From positions 1 through 8,807 of the forward strand of contig JACNIV010000350.1 of the NCBI GenBank assembly GCA_014382915.1: a stretch of 8,807 bases of DNA, read 5' to 3'. Below are positions 5,624 to 8,807 of the stretch, one piece after another. Position 1 is the first letter of the stretch; the number at the start of each line of letters is the position of its first letter. The DNA is from Candidatus Cloacimonadota bacterium (GTDB lineage: Bacteria > Cloacimonadota > Cloacimonadia > Cloacimonadales > TCS61). The notes beneath the pieces are model-generated. The model made no database searches. It saw nothing but the letters and a program-made list of their open reading frames with translations, and was not told the DNA's origin. The translations under genes were made by a program, and so were the position numbers.

Positions 5624-6984
5624 TGTGCGGGATCATCGGAGTTTTTAATAATAAGAGATCAGCGGAACTGGCAACTCTGGGGTTATTTGCTGAACAACAC
5701 CGCGGACAGGAAAGCTGCGGAATGGCTGTGAACAGTGGCACTACTATCAAACTCAGAAAGAAAATGGGTTTGGTAAAAGAGGTTTTCAATCCACATAAGC
5801 TTGATTTCCTGAAAGGCCATATTGCCATTGGTCATGTACGTTATCCTACCCGGGGAGCATCGTCTATATATAATTCCCAACCTCATATTGTAGAAACTCT
5901 CTCCGGTCCTTCTTATGCCCTGACAAGTAACGGTGATATTGTAAATTATGCAGAACTCCGCAAGGAATTGGAAGAAAAGGGCGTTTACTTTGCCAGCAGT
6001 AATGATGGAGAACTCCTAATTAAATACATTGTCTATCACGTTGAAAAAGAAAACTACAGTATCACAGATGCAATAAAACAATTAATGAAAAATGTGAAGG
6101 GAGCTTATTCCAGTATACTTGCCACCAAAACTGAAATGTACACTTTTCGCGATCCTTATGGGTTTCGTCCCTTGAGCTATGGCAAAACAAAGGAAGGAAC
6201 TTTCGTTGTAGCTTCAGAAAGTTGTGCACTGGATATTCTTTACATGGATTGGATAAAAGAAGTTGAACCGGCTGAAATCCTGATTTGTTGTAATAATGAT
6301 ATTAAATCTATCCATCAGAATCCAAACGATTTTCGGGAAACAAAAACAAACCGGCACTGCATTTTCGAACATATCTATTTTTCTCGACCGGATAGTTTCA
6401 TTTTCGGTGAGAACGTGTATAAAGTACGGGAAAAGATAGGTTCCCAACTGGCAAAAGCTGATGATCTCAAACCGGATGCAGTAGTACCCGTCCCCGATTC
6501 TTCAAATTTCATTGCTCTGGGTTATGCCAAACAAAAAGGAGTTCCTTTTGAATTTGGATTGATCCGAAATCATTATGTAGGTAGAACTTTCATTAAGCCG
6601 GAACAGACCATTCGTGATGAAAGTGTTTACCAGAAATTTAATGTTCTTCCTAACTTTTTCGAAGGTAAAAAAATCGTTCTCATCGATGATTCAATTGTAC
6701 GTGGTACAACCATCCGCAAATTGGTTAAAATGATTAAAGAAGCAGGTGCTAATGAAGTTCATGTCAGGATAGGTTCTCCACCGGTTAAATTTTCCTGCTT
6801 TTATGGCATTGATACACCCACTCGCGAAGAACTGATAGCCAATAATAAGAGTATTAAAAAAATTCGTGAATTCATAGGTGCTGATTCTTTAAAATATCTT
6901 GAGATAGACGATCTTAGAAAGACTGTTTCCAAACCCCAGGATTATTGTTGTGCCTGTTTCGACGGCAACTACCCGGTAAGATAA
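5623..6984 (+). CDS. purF: Amidophosphoribosyltransferase (glutamine PRPP amidotransferase), iron-sulfur type
   Basis: PurF commits PRPP to purine synthesis, using glutamine-derived ammonia to make phosphoribosylamine. The 453-residue product starts MCGIIGVF, so Cys2 is the N-terminal nucleophile of the Ntn glutaminase domain (about 2-230); EQHRGQES (24-31), RYPTRG (73-78) and SNGDIVN (102-108) line that site. The phosphoribosyltransferase domain holds the PRPP loop VLIDDSIVRGTT (352-363) and VVPVPDSS (287-294). Cysteines at 246, 392, 442 and 445 (CIFEH, SCFYGIDTP, YCCACF) match the four 4Fe-4S ligands of the Bacillus-type enzyme. Unlike that enzyme there is no propeptide: an in-frame TAA at 5617-5619 blocks any upstream start, so Met removal alone would expose the Cys. 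AGGAGA (5609-5614) is the ribosome binding site. The ATG overlaps the plsY stop by one base (TAATG). Confidence 0.97.
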   Translation: MCGIIGVFNNKRSAELATLGLFAEQHRGQESCGMAVNSGTTIKLRKKMGLVKEVFNPHKLDFLKGHIAIGHVRYPTRGASSIYNSQPHIVETLSGPSYALTSNGDIVNYAELRKELEEKGVYFASSNDGELLIKYIVYHVEKENYSITDAIKQLMKNVKGAYSSILATKTEMYTFRDPYGFRPLSYGKTKEGTFVVASESCALDILYMDWIKEVEPAEILICCNNDIKSIHQNPNDFRETKTNRHCIFEHIYFSRPDSFIFGENVYKVREKIGSQLAKADDLKPDAVVPVPDSSNFIALGYAKQKGVPFEFGLIRNHYVGRTFIKPEQTIRDESVYQKFNVLPNFFEGKKIVLIDDSIVRGTTIRKLVKMIKEAGANEVHVRIGSPPVKFSCFYGIDTPTREELIANNKSIKKIREFIGADSLKYLEIDDLRKTVSKPQDYCCACFDGNYPVR

Positions 6985-6985
6985 T

Positions 6986-7450
6986 ATGAAATTAAAAACA
7001 TGGATTGAAATTGAAATCATCATAAAAAATTTGAAAGCTGTCGGTAAAAAAATAGTATTTACTAACGGTTGCTTTGATATCATCCATGCAGGACATGTAG
7101 AATATCTGCAGGAAGCAGCAGAATTGGGTGATGTTCTCATCATTGGATTGAATAGTGATAAATCGGTGAAAAGGTTGAAAGGTTCCAACCGTCCCATAAA
7201 TTCCCAAATAGATAGAGCAAAAGTTTTATCTGGACTTGCAACAGTTTCTTATATCGTTATATTTGAAGATGATACGCCTTACATGTTAATAGATCACATC
7301 AAACCTGATGTATTGGTAAAAGGTGGAGATTGGAAACCCAAAGAGATAGTTGGTTCAGATATCGTTCTGGCAAATGGTGGTAGCGTACGAAGCCTTTCCT
7401 ATAAAGAAGGAAACTCCACATCATCGATAATAAACAAAATGAAGGAATAA
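6986..7450 (+). CDS. rfaE2: D-glycero-beta-D-manno-heptose 1-phosphate adenylyltransferase (stand-alone)
   Basis: The enzyme joins heptose 1-phosphate to ATP-derived AMP, making ADP-heptose for the inner core of lipopolysaccharide. The 154-residue product is one nucleotidyltransferase domain: FTNGCFDIIHAGHVEYL (25-41) with the HxGH signature at 34-37, SVKRLKG (60-66) and RPINSQIDRAKVL (69-81). The RfaE-type C-terminal block DVLVKGGDW...IVGSDIVLANGG (108-132) and the closing SYKEGNSTSSII (138-149) separate it from glycerol-3-phosphate cytidylyltransferases, which share HxGH. Length fits the split form, in which the kinase domain (RfaE1) is a separate gene; that gene is not here. One base separates it from purF, and the upstream ribosome binding site is weak (GGTAAG), so coupling to purF translation is likely. 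Its presence supports an LPS-bearing outer membrane. Confidence 0.93.
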   Translation: MKLKTWIEIEIIIKNLKAVGKKIVFTNGCFDIIHAGHVEYLQEAAELGDVLIIGLNSDKSVKRLKGSNRPINSQIDRAKVLSGLATVSYIVIFEDDTPYMLIDHIKPDVLVKGGDWKPKEIVGSDIVLANGGSVRSLSYKEGNSTSSIINKMKE

Positions 7451-7870
7451 ATGGAAAACCAACACGAAGATCTGGCCGTTGTAAAAAAGATGAAAGATGG
7501 ATTTGTTTATATTGAAATGCAAACTAGTGGATCTTGTGATAAATGTGCTATGCATGGTGTTTGCCATGGTATGGATAAAAAGTTACAACATAAGATAAAA
7601 ACAGATATGGAACTAAGCGAAGGTGATTTCATAAGAGTGCATGTTTCTGCCAGCATGAGGATTTTCTCTTCTTTCATTATTTTTATTTTCCCTATCCTAT
7701 CGATGTTGTTATTTTATGGTTTGGGAAAATATTTATTCCGGTTTACAGAGAATTTTTCAATACTTTTTTCTTTCGCTGGTTTAGTGTTAAGTGGAATCAC
7801 AATTTATTTTATTGATAAAAAATACACTGAAAAGATCAAATTTGAAATTATTGAAAAGGTGGAAAAATGA
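7451..7870 (+). CDS. rseC: RseC/MucC-family membrane protein
   Basis: RseC-family proteins are small inner-membrane proteins linked, in E. coli, to sigma-E regulation and to the electron-transfer system that reduces SoxR; in many anaerobes the gene lies with rnf. This 139-residue product has the family layout: an N-terminal soluble part with a cysteine cluster C29-x2-C32-x5-C38 (SCDKCAMHGVC), the same spacing as the E. coli motif, then a small beta-rich stretch with GDFIRVHV (58-65), and two membrane segments at about 71-91 and 101-121. The C-terminal tail is lysine- and glutamate-rich. The cluster could bind a metal or iron-sulfur centre; this is inferred. It begins directly after the rfaE2 stop (GAAGGAATAA before the ATG) and overlaps folB by four bases. 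No rnf or rse genes accompany it here. Confidence 0.85.
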   Translation: MENQHEDLAVVKKMKDGFVYIEMQTSGSCDKCAMHGVCHGMDKKLQHKIKTDMELSEGDFIRVHVSASMRIFSSFIIFIFPILSMLLFYGLGKYLFRFTENFSILFSFAGLVLSGITIYFIDKKYTEKIKFEIIEKVEK

Positions 7871-8219
7871 AGATTCATTTACATGAAATGGTTTTTTACG
7901 GTTATCATGGAGTTCATCCTGAAGAGCGAAAACTTGGCCAGCGTTTCATTGTGAATTTTTCATATGAATCCGATTCTGCCCATGACAAAGAGATTAAACA
8001 TCTGGAAGATACGATAGACTATACTAAAGTTTATGAAATTATTAAGCATACTTTAGAAAAGAAAGAATTTTATTTATTAGAAGTATGTGCAAATACTATT
8101 CTTGATTCGATCTTGAAAAATTTTCCCACAATAATCTGGGCAAATGTAAAGATCAAAAAACCCGCCGTTCCTATAAACGGATCATTAAGTTCCGTAGAAG
8201 TAGAAATGGAAAGAAGCCG

Positions 8220-8223
<4 letters not shown>
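7867..8223 (+). CDS. folB: Dihydroneopterin aldolase
   Basis: FolB cleaves 7,8-dihydroneopterin to 6-hydroxymethyl-7,8-dihydropterin and glycolaldehyde in folate synthesis. The 118-residue product matches the family in length and motifs: FYGYHGVHPEERKLGQRF (10-27), with E20 in the position of the catalytic-site glutamate, TIDYTKVYE (49-57) with the conserved tyrosine Y52, LLEVCAN (70-76) with the pterin-contacting glutamate E72, and KIKKPAVPI (95-103) with the conserved lysine K98. The start overlaps the rseC stop as ATGA, with AAGGTGG (7856-7862) upstream. It is followed by folK, again with an ATGA overlap. The FolB and FolK steps are consecutive in the pathway, so the pairing supports both calls. 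Confidence 0.95.

Positions 8224-8807
<584 letters not shown>

Overview
The window is AT-rich bacterial DNA, probably from an uncultured Gram-negative member of the FCB (Fibrobacterota-Chlorobiota-Bacteroidota) group. Three features point there. The truncated protein at the left edge ends in a type IX-secretion-like sorting domain with the NHPNPFNP signature. A stand-alone heptose-1-phosphate adenylyltransferase (rfaE2) implies a lipopolysaccharide core. An RseC-family membrane protein is also present. The combination of a DIGAYE-type surface protein, an NYEL-type linker and the PNPFNP tail suggests Cloacimonadota or a neighbouring phylum, but this is an inference from protein style, not a phylogenetic result.

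Layout. Positions 1-482 (+) hold the 3' end of a secreted beta-helix/choice-of-anchor-type protein. It is broken by an in-frame TAG and by a frameshift inside a four-copy heptanucleotide repeat, just before the sorting domain. Positions 483-781 are a gene-free convergent junction with several consecutive inverted repeats. Positions 782-3505 (-) hold a two-gene operon, tldD then a tldE/pmbA-type gene, encoding the two subunits of a TldD/TldE metalloprotease; their translation looks coupled. Positions 3506-3678 are a divergent intergenic region that must carry the promoters for both sides.

From 3679 to the right edge runs a compact (+) operon of eight genes: der, plsY, purF, rfaE2, rseC, folB, folK and the start of a glmU-like gene. 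Junctions range from an 11-base overlap to zero or one base of spacing, and three are ATGA overlaps. The products cover ribosome assembly (Der), phospholipid synthesis (PlsY), purine synthesis (PurF), LPS heptose activation (RfaE2), membrane redox or sigma-factor-associated maintenance (RseC), folate synthesis (FolB, FolK) and UDP-GlcNAc synthesis (GlmU). This is a growth and cell-envelope housekeeping operon, not an accessory island.

I found no tRNA, rRNA, CRISPR array, insertion sequence or recognisable defence system. The strongest unusual signal is the heptamer repeat at 195-222. Adding one repeat unit restores a continuous reading frame through the linker into the sorting domain, so copy number of this repeat could switch or has broken the surface protein. 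The second is the hairpin-rich junction at 483-781, which may contain dispersed palindromic repeats.
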